Origin: Rhodocytophaga aerolata
Lineage (GTDB): Bacteria; Bacteroidota; Bacteroidia; Cytophagales; 172606-1
Direction: 5' to 3'
NCBI RefSeq assembly: GCF_030503435.1
Contig: NZ_JAUKPO010000016.1
Span: 91,835 to 155,834, forward strand
Length of the DNA stretch: 64,000 nt
Under the pieces are notes generated by a model. That model was not told the origin of the DNA. It saw only the letters and a list, made by a program, of their open reading frames with translations, and ran no database searches. Shown piece after piece: positions 7,921-16,124 of this stretch. Each line of letters begins with the position of its first letter. Position 1 is the first letter of the stretch. Both the position numbers and the translations under genes were made by a program.

Positions 7921-8334
7921 ATGGAAGAAACGCCAGAACTTACAATCCGAACGGAGGCATCACAGATGGATGTGGATTTTATTCATCAATTCTTAACCAA
8001 TATCTATTGGGCTAGGGGCCGCAGCCGGGAAGCTGTGCAAGCCTGCATTATTAACTCCTTTAATATCGGCTTGTTTCTGGAGGGCAAACAAGTGGCCTAT
8101 GCCCGGGTAGTAACAGATTATGTGGTGTTTGCCTACTTGTTAGATGTTTTTGTAGCAGAACCCTACCGGGGACGCGGCTACTCCCTGATCATGCTGAAAA
8201 ATTTATTGCAACATCCGCGCTTAACTAGTATTCAGATCTGGCGATTAGGCACCGATGATGCGCAAGGCTTATATGCGAAACTAGGCTTTACTGTAGCCGC
8301 TCATCCCGAAAAGCTAATGGTTTTACTAAAGTAA
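7921..8334 (+). CDS. GNAT family N-acetyltransferase, cassette A5
   Basis: A 137-residue single-domain GNAT protein. The acetyl-CoA-binding motif A is visible as VAEPYRGRGYSLIML (about residues 80-94), preceded by the beta-strand LLDVFV and followed by the LYAKLGF motif near residue 121. The family transfers acetyl groups from acetyl-CoA to amines; the target is unknown. GNATs are among the commonest genes in chromosomal integron cassettes. It lies between the decayed sites A4 and A5. It is less AT-rich than cassettes A2 and A3, as expected if cassettes have different sources. Confidence 0.78.
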   Translation: MEETPELTIRTEASQMDVDFIHQFLTNIYWARGRSREAVQACIINSFNIGLFLEGKQVAYARVVTDYVVFAYLLDVFVAEPYRGRGYSLIMLKNLLQHPRLTSIQIWRLGTDDAQGLYAKLGFTVAAHPEKLMVLLK

Positions 8335-8345
8335 CAAGCGCTTCT

Positions 8346-8420
8346 GCCAACATCTTGCACGGACCCGCAACCAGCTAGTGCCTCAAATTACTACTGCAGT
8401 TGGGAGCAGGTTTAAAACCC
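8346..8420 (+). other. Possible decayed attC-like site A5
   Basis: Contains CTGCCAAC and CCGCAACCAGC motifs seen in the other array sites and ends near GTTGGGAGCAG, which partly complements CTGCCAAC. The full palindrome is not clear. Included because of its position between two cassette-type genes. Confidence 0.25.
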
Positions 8421-8431
8421 ACGTACACAGT

Positions 8432-8959
8432 ATGCAAACGATCAACATAAATAAAGTAACCCTACAAGACCTTGGCCAGTTGCAGCATATTAGCAGGCAA
8501 ACTTTTTTTGAGACCTTTTCGGTAGGCAATACAGAGGAGAATATGAAAAAATACCTGGAAGAAGGTTTTTCTACCGAAAAATTGACTGCTGAACTGAATA
8601 ACCGTAACTCTGAATTTTATTTTGCCAAGCTTGGTCATACGATAATCGGGTATGTAAAACTCAATTTTGGAGAATCACAAACGGAATTAAAAGACGACGA
8701 AGCACTAGAAATAGAACGGATTTATGTGTTGAAAGAATTTCACGGAAAAAAGGTAGGTCAATTGCTCTATGAAAAGGCCCTGCAAATTGCCAGACAAATC
8801 AATGCCGAGTACGTGTGGTTAGGAGTTTGGGAAGAAAATCCAAGAGCTATCAATTTTTATAAGAAAAATGGGTTTGTTGAGTTTGACAAGCACATTTTCA
8901 AATTGGGCAGCGACGAGCAGACTGACATCATGATGAAACTATTATTGAAAGACACGTGA
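8432..8959 (+). CDS. GNAT family N-acetyltransferase, cassette A6
   Basis: The start at 8432 (MQTININKVTL) is preferred to the longer frame from 8378, because the extra residues lie in the preceding intergenic element. The resulting protein is 175 residues. Motif A appears as IERIYVLKEFHGKKVGQLLYEKAL, with the QxxGxG-type acetyl-CoA loop, followed by VWLGVWEENPRAINFYKKNGFVE. This matches GNATs of the PaiA/YuaI type acting on small amines or polyamines; the substrate is unknown. Second GNAT in a row in array A, but the two proteins are clearly different families, not a duplication. Confidence 0.78.
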   Translation: MQTININKVTLQDLGQLQHISRQTFFETFSVGNTEENMKKYLEEGFSTEKLTAELNNRNSEFYFAKLGHTIIGYVKLNFGESQTELKDDEALEIERIYVLKEFHGKKVGQLLYEKALQIARQINAEYVWLGVWEENPRAINFYKKNGFVEFDKHIFKLGSDEQTDIMMKLLLKDT

Positions 8960-8969
8960 GATATAATAA

Positions 8970-9090
8970 ACAGGCATGCCACCATCCCCACACATGACCA
9001 GCAACCAGCCCGACAAAGCATAACTTTCAAAAGAAGGTTGAAGCGTAACAGGAAGTAACAAAGCAGTGTTGGTTTGTTGCATTGTTTGCT
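8970..9090 (+). other. Possible attC-like site A6, right edge of array A
   Basis: CAGCAACCAGCCC (about 8999-9011) and GGTTTGTTGCaTTGTTTGC (9071-9089) resemble the 5' and 3' parts of site A2 (ACAACCAGCCC, GGTTTGCTACaTT). No complementary box was found after the following peptidase and chorismate-mutase genes, so the array probably ends here. Confidence 0.35.
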
Positions 9091-9112
9091 ATATTGGCTA
9101 AAATTAACACAT

Positions 9113-10273
9113 ATGATCAGGTTAATATTTATAGCTTTATTTCTATCTCTACAAACACCTACTTTTGGGCAAAAGCCAAGGGCTAGAGATATAGGAATTC
9201 CTTTTGACGGAAAGCCTGGAAAATACAATGCCATTACAGATGTAAAAGGAGTGGAAGTAGGATATAGCACAATTATCTCTGGACAAGGAAAAAATATCCG
9301 GGGTAAAGGACCTGTTAGAACAGGGGTGACTGCCATATTGCCCAGAGGCAAATCGAATAATCCCGTTTATGCCAATTGGTATGCACTTAATGGAAATGGT
9401 GAAATGACTGGGACCACGTGGATAACCGAGTCGGGCTTTTTAGAAACACCTATCATGCTCACCAATACAAATAGTGTAGGAGTTGTCAGAGATGCCGTAT
9501 TAAAATGGTTCGTACAAACAAATTGGTACAAAGAAGATTTTTGGTATACGTATCCGGTTGTGGCAGAAACCTATGATGGTTTCTTAAATGATATTTATGG
9601 ATTTCATGTAAAAGAAACCCATGCTTTTGAGGCACTAAACAAAGCAAAATCGGGATTCTTAGAAGAAGGCAATATAGGAGGCGGAACAGGCATGATGTGT
9701 TTAGGCTTTAAAGGAGGAACGGGCACTTCCTCAAGAGTTGTTGCTATCAAGGATTCAACCTATACCGTTGGTGCACTGGTCCAATCCAATTTTGGTGCAA
9801 AACATAATCTAACTATTGCAGGTGTAGCAGTTGGAAAAGAGTTAAAAGATACCTTAAATTATCAGTTTAATGCACCTCCCTCATACCGACAGGAAGGCGA
9901 TGGTTCCATCATTGTAGTAGTTGCCACAGATGCTCCTTTGTTACCACATCAGTTAAAGAGAATAGCAGCTAGGGTTCCTATTGCTGTAGGCAAGGTTGGG
10001 GGCCGTGGTGAAAATGGCTCCGGTGATATTTTTATTGCTTTTTCTACGGCTAACCTGACGGCATTTCAGAGAAAAGATTTTACTGAAGTAGACCAGCTAC
10101 CCAATGATCTGATAAACCCCCTGTTTGAAGCAACAGTTCAAGCTGTAGAAGAAGCTATTATTAATGCTATGGTAGCAGCAGAAACAATGGAAGGAATCAA
10201 TGAAAATAAAGCATATGCCCTCCCGCATAAAGCCGTGATTAATGTATTGAAAAAGTATAATAGATTAAAATAG
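9113..10273 (+). CDS. P1 family (DmpA-like) peptidase
   Basis: Start chosen at ATG 9113, giving 386 residues with a clean signal peptide (MIRLIFIALFLSLQTPTFG); a longer TTG-started frame adds residues inside the preceding element. The mature part shows KARDIGIPFDGKPG-like and ITDVKGVEVGY near the N-terminus, EGNIGGGTGM in the middle, and GRGENGSGDIFIAFST near residue 300. The last contains the Asn-Gly-Ser autoprocessing and nucleophile region of DmpA/P1 N-terminal nucleophile peptidases. The family releases N-terminal amino acids from short peptides after self-cleavage; a periplasmic location is inferred. Only 3 bp separate its stop from the next gene. Confidence 0.88.
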   Translation: MIRLIFIALFLSLQTPTFGQKPRARDIGIPFDGKPGKYNAITDVKGVEVGYSTIISGQGKNIRGKGPVRTGVTAILPRGKSNNPVYANWYALNGNGEMTGTTWITESGFLETPIMLTNTNSVGVVRDAVLKWFVQTNWYKEDFWYTYPVVAETYDGFLNDIYGFHVKETHAFEALNKAKSGFLEEGNIGGGTGMMCLGFKGGTGTSSRVVAIKDSTYTVGALVQSNFGAKHNLTIAGVAVGKELKDTLNYQFNAPPSYRQEGDGSIIVVVATDAPLLPHQLKRIAARVPIAVGKVGGRGENGSGDIFIAFSTANLTAFQRKDFTEVDQLPNDLINPLFEATVQAVEEAIINAMVAAETMEGINENKAYALPHKAVINVLKKYNRLK

Positions 10274-10276
10274 TTT

Positions 10277-10579
10277 ATGAAGAAATCAGAAGAATGTGCC
10301 GATATGGGAGAAATCCGAAAGGAAATTGACAAGATAGACCAACAGATTATTCAGCTTCTTGGCCAGCGATTTGGCTATGTAAAAGCAGCTTCCAAATTCA
10401 AAACCAGCGAGATGAGTGTAAAAGCCCCAGAACGGCTGCATAGTATGCTCCAGCAGCGGCGGATATGGGCATCAGAAGCAGGATTGAATCCAGAAGTTAT
10501 TGAGAAAATGTACCGCGATCTAGTGAATTATTTTATTGAAGAGGAGATGAAGCAGTGGCAAAATCATGCTCCCAAATGA
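10277..10579 (+). CDS. Chorismate mutase / isochorismate-pyruvate lyase-like protein
   Basis: A 100-residue all-helical AroQ-type protein. EIRKEIDKIDQQIIQLLGQRF gives the first helix with the conserved Asp and Arg; residues near 39-55 (KAPERLHSMLQQRR) and the C-terminal VIEKMYRDLVNYFIEEE give the rest. The length and the C-terminal IEEEMKQW fit the PchB/monofunctional CM-II group. These bind chorismate or isochorismate. It starts 3 bp after the P1 peptidase stop, implying co-transcription, but no siderophore or salicylate genes are nearby, so the physiological role is open. Confidence 0.82.
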   Translation: MKKSEECADMGEIRKEIDKIDQQIIQLLGQRFGYVKAASKFKTSEMSVKAPERLHSMLQQRRIWASEAGLNPEVIEKMYRDLVNYFIEEEMKQWQNHAPK

Positions 10580-10745
10580 AGTGACCCAGAAAAGCAGGCC
10601 GAAGCACGAAGCACAGGTAATAGAGGTTGATTGAAAAGATCGAAAAAACTATATTTAGCTTCTTTTGAAAGTTGACCTATCAGAAAAAAAATAATTATAT
10701 GTAATTTAAAAGCTACGCTACGTTACCTAATTTACTACTAGCCAG

Positions 10746-11048
10746 ATGATTTATTATATCCAGATTATATTCGTAAAAGACGGAAAACAAGAAGTGTTTC
10801 ATGCGTTTGAGGAACACGTTTTACCCTTATTACAAAAACATAAGGGCGAATTACTTTACCGCATAAGGCCCACAAAAGATAGTATAATTGCCTCCAGTGG
10901 AGAACATCCCTACGAAATTCATCTGGTTTCTTTTCCGGCCAGAAAAGATTTTGAATCTTACCGGGATGATAAAGAAAGGCTACAATACATGCACCTAAAA
11001 GAAGCATCCATCGAAAAGGCACTATTGATTGAAGGAAATCTATTGTAA
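10746..11048 (+). CDS. DUF1330-like / ABM-fold small protein
   Basis: A 100-residue protein with the alternating pattern of the dimeric alpha-beta barrel fold: YYIQIIFVKDGKQEVFHAFEEHVLPLL, then a strand LLYRIRP, then EIHLVSFPARKDFESYRDD. This resembles DUF1330 and quinol-monooxygenase-like stress proteins. No catalytic residues can be assigned. It stands alone between the chorismate-mutase-like gene and the TPR lipoprotein gene. Confidence 0.6.
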   Translation: MIYYIQIIFVKDGKQEVFHAFEEHVLPLLQKHKGELLYRIRPTKDSIIASSGEHPYEIHLVSFPARKDFESYRDDKERLQYMHLKEASIEKALLIEGNLL

Positions 11049-11142
11049 AAAGACCTGCCTGTAGCCAATACTGGCGGAAAAAAATTAGGATAAATAAGTA
11101 TAGTGAAGGTCTGAAAAGCATTTTGACTTAACCAGCATTTGT

Positions 11143-12834
11143 ATGAAACCCCACCTTTCTATATGCTATTCCATAGTTTGCCTGGTGTGTATACTCGCAA
11201 GCGTATCATGCAAAAAAAAGAATACAGCCGAAACAAACACCGCCATCAGCGAATTGAACCTCAAGCGGGGCGAGGTCATTACCTGTGGCCCGCCTGACAG
11301 GGAATTCGGATCATTGGTTTTTCAGACGTCGTGTGGGGACGAATCAGAAAACTTTAATCTGGCTCTAAAGCTTTTACATTCTTTTGAGTACGATGAAGCT
11401 GAAAAAGTTTTTGCCAGTATTATTGACAGGTTCCCGGACTGTGCCATGGCGTATTGGGGAGTAGCCATGAGTAATTTCCATCCGCTGTGGACTCCACCTA
11501 CAGAAGCAGAGCTGAAAAAGGGGGCAAAAGCCATTGAACTGGCCCAGACGCTTTCGTCAAAATCTAAAAAAGAAGCAAGTTACATAGCCGCCATTGCTTC
11601 ATTTTATAAAGATTGGGATACAGTAGAGCACCGGGAACGGTGCCTGCGGTTTGAAAAAGCCATGGAACAAGTAGCTGCCGACTATCCGGAAGATAAAGAA
11701 GCGACCATTTTTTATGCCTTAGCCCTGAATGCCGCTGCCGATCCATCGGATAAATCGTTTGCTAAGCAAAAAAAAGCCGGAGCTATTCTACAAAAAATGT
11801 CCCCGGAAGAATCCAACCATCCTGGTGTTATTCATTATTTAATTCATACGTACGACTCTCCTGAACTGGCTACTCTGGCATTGCCGGCAGCCCGCAAATA
11901 TGCCTCAGTGGCCCCATCTTCCGCCCATGCCCTGCATATGCCTTCGCATATTTTTACCAGGCTCGGGCTTTGGGAGGAATGCATCCAGTCTAACCGGGCT
12001 TCTGTTTCCTCTGCCCAGTGTTATGGCGAAGCGGCAGGTATACAAGGGCACTGGGACGAAGAGTTGCATGGCCTGGATTACCTGATGTATGCACATCTGC
12101 AAAAAGGAGAAAACACCCTGGCAAAGCAACAATGGGACTACCTGCAAACCATTCAAGAAGTACATCCGGTAAATTTTAAAGTGGCGTATGCGTATGCAGC
12201 TATACCGGCCAGGTATGTTCTGGAAAACAAACGCTGGCAAGAAGCAGCCACCCTGCCAATGCATCCGGCAAATTTTCCTTGGAATGAATATCCCTGGCAA
12301 AAAGCCATTATCCATTTTACCCGGCTTCTGGGTGCTGTCCACCTGGAAAATTTGGCGTCTGCCACAACGGAGTTGAACGAACTGAACCAGATACATCAAA
12401 CCTTGCTGAAGCAAAAAGATGCCTATAAAGCCAATCAGGTACTTATTCAACTGAAAGCAGGGGAAGCCTGGATACGTTTTAAAGAAGGCAAACCAGCGGA
12501 AGCTTTGGAACTGATGCAACTGGCAGCCGATATGGAAGACAAAACCGAGAAACATCCTGTAACACCAGGTGAAGTAATTCCGGCAAGAGCTTTAGAAGCC
12601 GACTTATTAATGGAGATGAACCAACCCGCCAAAGCCTTGCAAGCCTTCGAAGCGGATTTTAAAAAACATCCTAACCGGTTTAATAGCCTCTATAGTGCTG
12701 GGGTAGCTGCCCAAAAGGCTGGCAACCCAGAAAAAGCAACCTTGTATTATAAGCAGCTCATCACGCACGTTACATCTCCTCAAACCACCAGGCCGGAAGT
12801 GAAAGCAGTGAAACAGTATTTAAAAATGCCATAA
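11143..12834 (+). CDS. Tetratricopeptide repeat lipoprotein
   Basis: A 563-residue protein with a lipoprotein signal (CLVCILASVSC, cysteine at about residue 23, then Lys-Lys-Lys). The mature protein is helical throughout, with TPR-type pairs near residues 70-115 (FNLALKLLHSFEYDEAEKVF and following), 320-350 and 480-545. A central HALHMPSHIFTRLGLWEE segment is characteristic of a widespread TPR family of unknown function. Likely a periplasm-facing scaffold on a membrane. No neighbour suggests a partner. Confidence 0.82.
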   Translation: MKPHLSICYSIVCLVCILASVSCKKKNTAETNTAISELNLKRGEVITCGPPDREFGSLVFQTSCGDESENFNLALKLLHSFEYDEAEKVFASIIDRFPDCAMAYWGVAMSNFHPLWTPPTEAELKKGAKAIELAQTLSSKSKKEASYIAAIASFYKDWDTVEHRERCLRFEKAMEQVAADYPEDKEATIFYALALNAAADPSDKSFAKQKKAGAILQKMSPEESNHPGVIHYLIHTYDSPELATLALPAARKYASVAPSSAHALHMPSHIFTRLGLWEECIQSNRASVSSAQCYGEAAGIQGHWDEELHGLDYLMYAHLQKGENTLAKQQWDYLQTIQEVHPVNFKVAYAYAAIPARYVLENKRWQEAATLPMHPANFPWNEYPWQKAIIHFTRLLGAVHLENLASATTELNELNQIHQTLLKQKDAYKANQVLIQLKAGEAWIRFKEGKPAEALELMQLAADMEDKTEKHPVTPGEVIPARALEADLLMEMNQPAKALQAFEADFKKHPNRFNSLYSAGVAAQKAGNPEKATLYYKQLITHVTSPQTTRPEVKAVKQYLKMP

Positions 12835-12957
12835 GAGTACTATACGAGGAAGGGTAGAAAGAAAATATACTGGAGGAAAAACGAGTAAAAGCAACCAACA
12901 TCCGGCAAAATCTTGTTTAATTTGCTGTCAATACATTTTACTCCAAGATAACCATCC

Positions 12958-13533
12958 ATGGACCGAACGGCTGTTGATAACAGAACCTTCCACAAAATAG
13001 ATTTTACGGAAAACCTGCTCCAAAAAGGAGAGTATGAAAATTGCTGGTTCACCAACTGTAACTTCTCTGGTACTGATCTGTCAGGGGTAAAATTCATTAA
13101 TTGCCAGTTTACGGATTGTAATCTAAGCCTGGCCAAATTGCTGAAAACCTCCTTTCAGGATGGTGTATTTAAAGATTGCAAAATGCTGGGTCTGCGCTTC
13201 GATACCTGCAATCCTTTTGGGTTATCCTTCAGCTTTGAGAATTGCTCCCTTAATCATTCTTCGTTTTACCAGACAAAAATCAAAAAGACGGTCTTCAAAA
13301 ATTCCCAGTTAAAAGAAACAGATTTTACTCAATGCGATTTAACCAGTGCTGTTTTCGCTAATTGTGACCTATCTATGGCTCTTTTTGACAATACTTTGCT
13401 GGAAAAAGCCGATTTCCGTACTTCCTATAATTATTCCATTGATCCGGAACGGAACCGCATTAAAAAAGCCAAGTTTGCTATGCCATCCGTCATCGGGCTG
13501 CTACACAAATACGATATAGACATTGAACAATAA
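12958..13533 (+). CDS. Pentapeptide repeat protein
   Basis: A 191-residue protein of A(D/N)LxX-type pentapeptide repeats: FTENLLQKGEYENCWFTNC, FSGTDLSGVKFINCQFTDC and continuing to about residue 165, with the central residue of each repeat mostly Phe or Leu. The fold is a right-handed quadrilateral beta-helix. The arrangement, with an interruption near residues 66-90 and a C-terminal helix-like tail (RNRIKKAKFAMPSVIGLLHKY), resembles Qnr/McbG-like proteins that protect DNA gyrase. Chromosomal homologues are common and resistance cannot be inferred. Single gene. Confidence 0.8.
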   Translation: MDRTAVDNRTFHKIDFTENLLQKGEYENCWFTNCNFSGTDLSGVKFINCQFTDCNLSLAKLLKTSFQDGVFKDCKMLGLRFDTCNPFGLSFSFENCSLNHSSFYQTKIKKTVFKNSQLKETDFTQCDLTSAVFANCDLSMALFDNTLLEKADFRTSYNYSIDPERNRIKKAKFAMPSVIGLLHKYDIDIEQ

Positions 13534-13675
13534 AGCGCTGCAGCTAGAGATGGATAACCTGCCCAAAGGAGTACTAGTCTGCGTAGTGGCTTCAGCCAGA
13601 CATACCTGCCTTAATGACCGTTGAAATATCCTTGAAAAATTCGTAGTTCTAAACCTATTTACATACGCTAATTCC

Positions 13676-14143
13676 ATGAAACAAACAGTTACGTTGATCC
13701 TGGGCAGCCTCCTGCTTATGGCATGTGAAACAGAAACAACACCCAATCAATCCAGCCCGCAGGCTAAACCCATTCAGGGAACCTGGCAATTACTAACAGG
13801 AACAATTATTGAAAAGGGGGACACTACCGTTACGGATTATACCCAGAACCGATCTTTTATTAAAGTTATTAACGATACCCATTTCGCCTTTCTGCATCAC
13901 GATTTAACCAAGGGAAAAGATTCAGCAGCTGTTTTCTCTTCCGGAGGGGGCCGCTACACATTGGCCGATAGTGTGTATACCGAACATCTGGAATACTGCA
14001 GTGCCAGAGAGTGGGAGGGAAACGACTTTTCTTTTACCGTTACCATCGAAAACGATACCCTTATTCAGCGGGGAATAGAGAAAGTGGAAGAGGCCGGAAT
14101 CAACCGGTTGAATATAGAAAAGTACGTGAAAGTGAACAAATAA
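13676..14143 (+). CDS. Hypothetical lipoprotein (lipocalin-like)
   Basis: A 155-residue protein with a lipoprotein signal (LILGSLLLMAC, cysteine at about residue 17). The mature part has IQGTWQLLTGTIIEKGDT followed by short beta-strands such as FIKVINDTHFAFL and GGRYTLADSVYTEHLEYC. This pattern is seen in Bacteroidota lipocalin-like lipoproteins that bind small hydrophobic ligands. No ligand is known. Single gene. Confidence 0.65.
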   Translation: MKQTVTLILGSLLLMACETETTPNQSSPQAKPIQGTWQLLTGTIIEKGDTTVTDYTQNRSFIKVINDTHFAFLHHDLTKGKDSAAVFSSGGGRYTLADSVYTEHLEYCSAREWEGNDFSFTVTIENDTLIQRGIEKVEEAGINRLNIEKYVKVNK

Positions 14144-14296
14144 TGAGGGTAGTATCTGCTGAATAACTACTACAGAAAACCTATAATTCATGCACTTCCA
14201 TATAGATTTAATTAGCGTGATATAAAAAGAAGGCTTGAGCTTAATAAAGGCAGAAGATTCCCCAACTTTGTTCTATAAAATAGGGGGCTAACCTGT

Positions 14297-14304
14297 TATA
14301 TTTG
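14297..14304 (+). promoter_or_regulatory. Candidate -7 box upstream of GNAT gene
   Basis: TATATTTG matches the Bacteroidota TAnnTTTG box 30 bp before the start codon at 14334. A TTTG at 14267-14270 is about 26 bp upstream, longer than the usual spacing. Confidence 0.4.
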
Positions 14305-14333
14305 TCTTTTGTATACTGAAATAGCCTGCCAAG

Positions 14334-14786
14334 ATGATACACTTAGTACGAACAGATTCCGCCCATCCCGACTTTGTAAGCCTGGTAAAATTACTGGATG
14401 CAGACCTTGCGGTTAGGGATGGCGCTGACCATTCATTTTATGCCCAGTACAACACGATAGATAAAATTAAGTACGCGGTAGTGGCTTACGAAAATGGGAA
14501 AGCCTTAGGCTGTGGAGCTATTAAAGAATTTGCGCCGGATGCCATGGAAGTAAAACGGATGTATGTCTCGCCGGAAAGCCGCAAAAAAGGCATTGCTTCC
14601 AAAGTAGTAGCTGAGCTGGAAAAATGGGCAAAAGAACTATCGTATGCCAGGTGTATGCTGGAAACAGGGAAAAAGCAGCCCGAAGCCATTGAATTATATA
14701 AGAAGAGTGGCTACCAGCAGATTCCGAATTATGGCCAGTATATAGGAATAGAAAACAGCCTTTGCTTTGAAAAGAAGCTTACCTAA
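14334..14786 (+). CDS. GNAT family N-acetyltransferase
   Basis: A 150-residue GNAT. Motif A is MEVKRMYVSPESRKKGIASKVVAELEKWA (about residues 75-103), followed by ARCMLETGKKQPEAIELYKKSGYQQIPNYG, the typical second half. The sequence is close to small GNATs acting on amino acids or unknown amines in Bacteroidota. It is an independent gene with its own -7 box. Confidence 0.8.
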   Translation: MIHLVRTDSAHPDFVSLVKLLDADLAVRDGADHSFYAQYNTIDKIKYAVVAYENGKALGCGAIKEFAPDAMEVKRMYVSPESRKKGIASKVVAELEKWAKELSYARCMLETGKKQPEAIELYKKSGYQQIPNYGQYIGIENSLCFEKKLT

Positions 14787-14863
14787 CATTGTTGAGTTTA
14801 TCCACGCATTTTATTTATCTTATCTATCATTTTCTGGCTTCTAGTATCTTACGTTAGTATCGT

Positions 14864-15424
14864 ATGGGAAAATTTATTGACTTTATCCGGCCTGCCGATC
14901 AGGAGTTTATCAGCAGGCAACATATCTTTTTTGTGGCTACCGCGCCACTGAGTGCCGATGGCCATATTAATCTGTCACCCAAAGGGCTGGATTGTTTCCG
15001 GGTGCTTTCCCAAAGCAAAGTCGCCTACATGGACCTGATCAGCAGTGGCAATGAAACTTCGGCACATACCCTGGAAAATGGCCGCATTACTTTCATGTTC
15101 TGCTCTTTTGAAGGAGCACCCAATATTCTGCGCTTATACGGAAAAGGAAAAGCTGTATTGCCGGGTTCAGACGAATGGCAAACTTATGCCCCTCATTTTA
15201 CTATTTATCCCAGTACCCGGCAGATCATTGTAGCCGATATCCATCTGGTGCAAACTTCCTGCGGATTTGGTGTGCCCTTATTTGAATATGAAGGTGAACG
15301 GGATATTCATTTTACCTGGGCGGAGAAAAAAGGAGAAGCGGGGCTGGAAGAATACATGCTGGAGAAAAACTTAAAAAGCCTGGATGGCTTGCCTACCGAT
15401 TTTGGACTAACCCAGCAACCATAG
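14864..15424 (+). CDS. Pyridoxamine 5'-phosphate oxidase family protein
   Basis: A 186-residue split-barrel flavoprotein-like protein. FVATAPLSADGHINLSPKG and VAYMDLISSGNETSAH match the family of PPOX-domain proteins that bind FMN or F420, and GRITFMFCSFEG and VQTSCGFGVPLFEYEG follow. Not the PdxH enzyme of vitamin B6 synthesis, judging by the length and missing substrate-binding tail. Probably a general flavin reductase or oxidase; substrate unknown. It ends 25 bp before the RNA ligase gene and may be co-transcribed with it. Confidence 0.78.
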   Translation: MGKFIDFIRPADQEFISRQHIFFVATAPLSADGHINLSPKGLDCFRVLSQSKVAYMDLISSGNETSAHTLENGRITFMFCSFEGAPNILRLYGKGKAVLPGSDEWQTYAPHFTIYPSTRQIIVADIHLVQTSCGFGVPLFEYEGERDIHFTWAEKKGEAGLEEYMLEKNLKSLDGLPTDFGLTQQP

Positions 15425-15449
15425 GTATTTCTTATATGTCTTTCTTCAG

Positions 15450-16124
15450 ATGCCAGATCCCCGTTTCAAATATCCCCGCACTTTTCATTTGCCGTATTCC
15501 TTAAAAAAGGGGCACGACGATAAAGTACTGGCAACAGACGATATTTTTCACGGCAAACAAGTAGTAGTCACCGAAAAATTGGATGGGGAAAATACCACCC
15601 TTTACCCCGATTACCTGCATGCCCGTTCTATTAATTCCGACTGGGATGAATCTAAACGCTGGCTCGACAGGTTGCGGCTGCACATTGCACAGGATATTCC
15701 CACTGGCTGGCGCATCTGTGGAGAAAACTTGTTCTATAAACATACCATTCATTATACATCTCTGGAAACTTTATTCTATGTGTATTCCATCTGGAATGAG
15801 CAGAATGAATGTTTATCCTGGCAAGAAACCCTGGAATGGTGCAAGTTGTGGAACCTAAAACCCATTCCGGTACTATACGAGGATGTGTATAAAAAAGAGC
15901 TGATTCTGCAAGCATTTCAGAACTATGCAAGCCAACGTACCTATCCCGTAGAAGGATTTGTCGTAAGATTAGCCACAGGCTTTGCTTTTGAGGCTTTTAA
16001 AGAATCGGTAGCTAAGTTTGTAAACGACACTTTTCAGATCAACACCACCAAACATTGGAAGTACGACGTAAAAGAACTCAACCAACTAAAAAACAACCGC
16101 AATGTCTGGGAAATTATTAGCTGA
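15450..16124 (+). CDS. ATP-dependent RNA ligase (Rnl-type)
   Basis: A 224-residue nucleotidyltransferase. Motif I is TEKLDGENTTLY (about residues 36-47), with the lysine that becomes adenylylated. Motif III-like LFYVYSIWNE, motif IV-like VEGFVVRLATG and motif V-like AVKFV/KHWKYD segments follow in the expected order. The family seals RNA with 5'-phosphate and 3'-OH ends. The start overlaps nothing, but the last 23 bp overlap the HD-Pnk gene, indicating translational coupling. HD-Pnk homologues are known to be often encoded next to a putative ATP-dependent ligase, so this is the sealing half of a break-repair pair. Confidence 0.85.
   Translation: MPDPRFKYPRTFHLPYSLKKGHDDKVLATDDIFHGKQVVVTEKLDGENTTLYPDYLHARSINSDWDESKRWLDRLRLHIAQDIPTGWRICGENLFYKHTIHYTSLETLFYVYSIWNEQNECLSWQETLEWCKLWNLKPIPVLYEDVYKKELILQAFQNYASQRTYPVEGFVVRLATGFAFEAFKESVAKFVNDTFQINTTKHWKYDVKELNQLKNNRNVWEIIS

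Noticed and set aside
9113..10579. Peptidase and chorismate-mutase-like genes as further cassettes of array A
   Set aside because: Two genes in one unit, and no box complementary to the start TTGTTTGC is found after either gene.
11905..12555. 216-codon minus-strand open frame inside the TPR lipoprotein gene
   Set aside because: Complement of a TPR gene with strong protein-level signal; the frame has no plausible start region or motif.
12958..13533. Pentapeptide gene considered as a quinolone-resistance determinant
   Set aside because: Pentapeptide folds are common in chromosomes and gyrase protection cannot be inferred from the repeat pattern alone.
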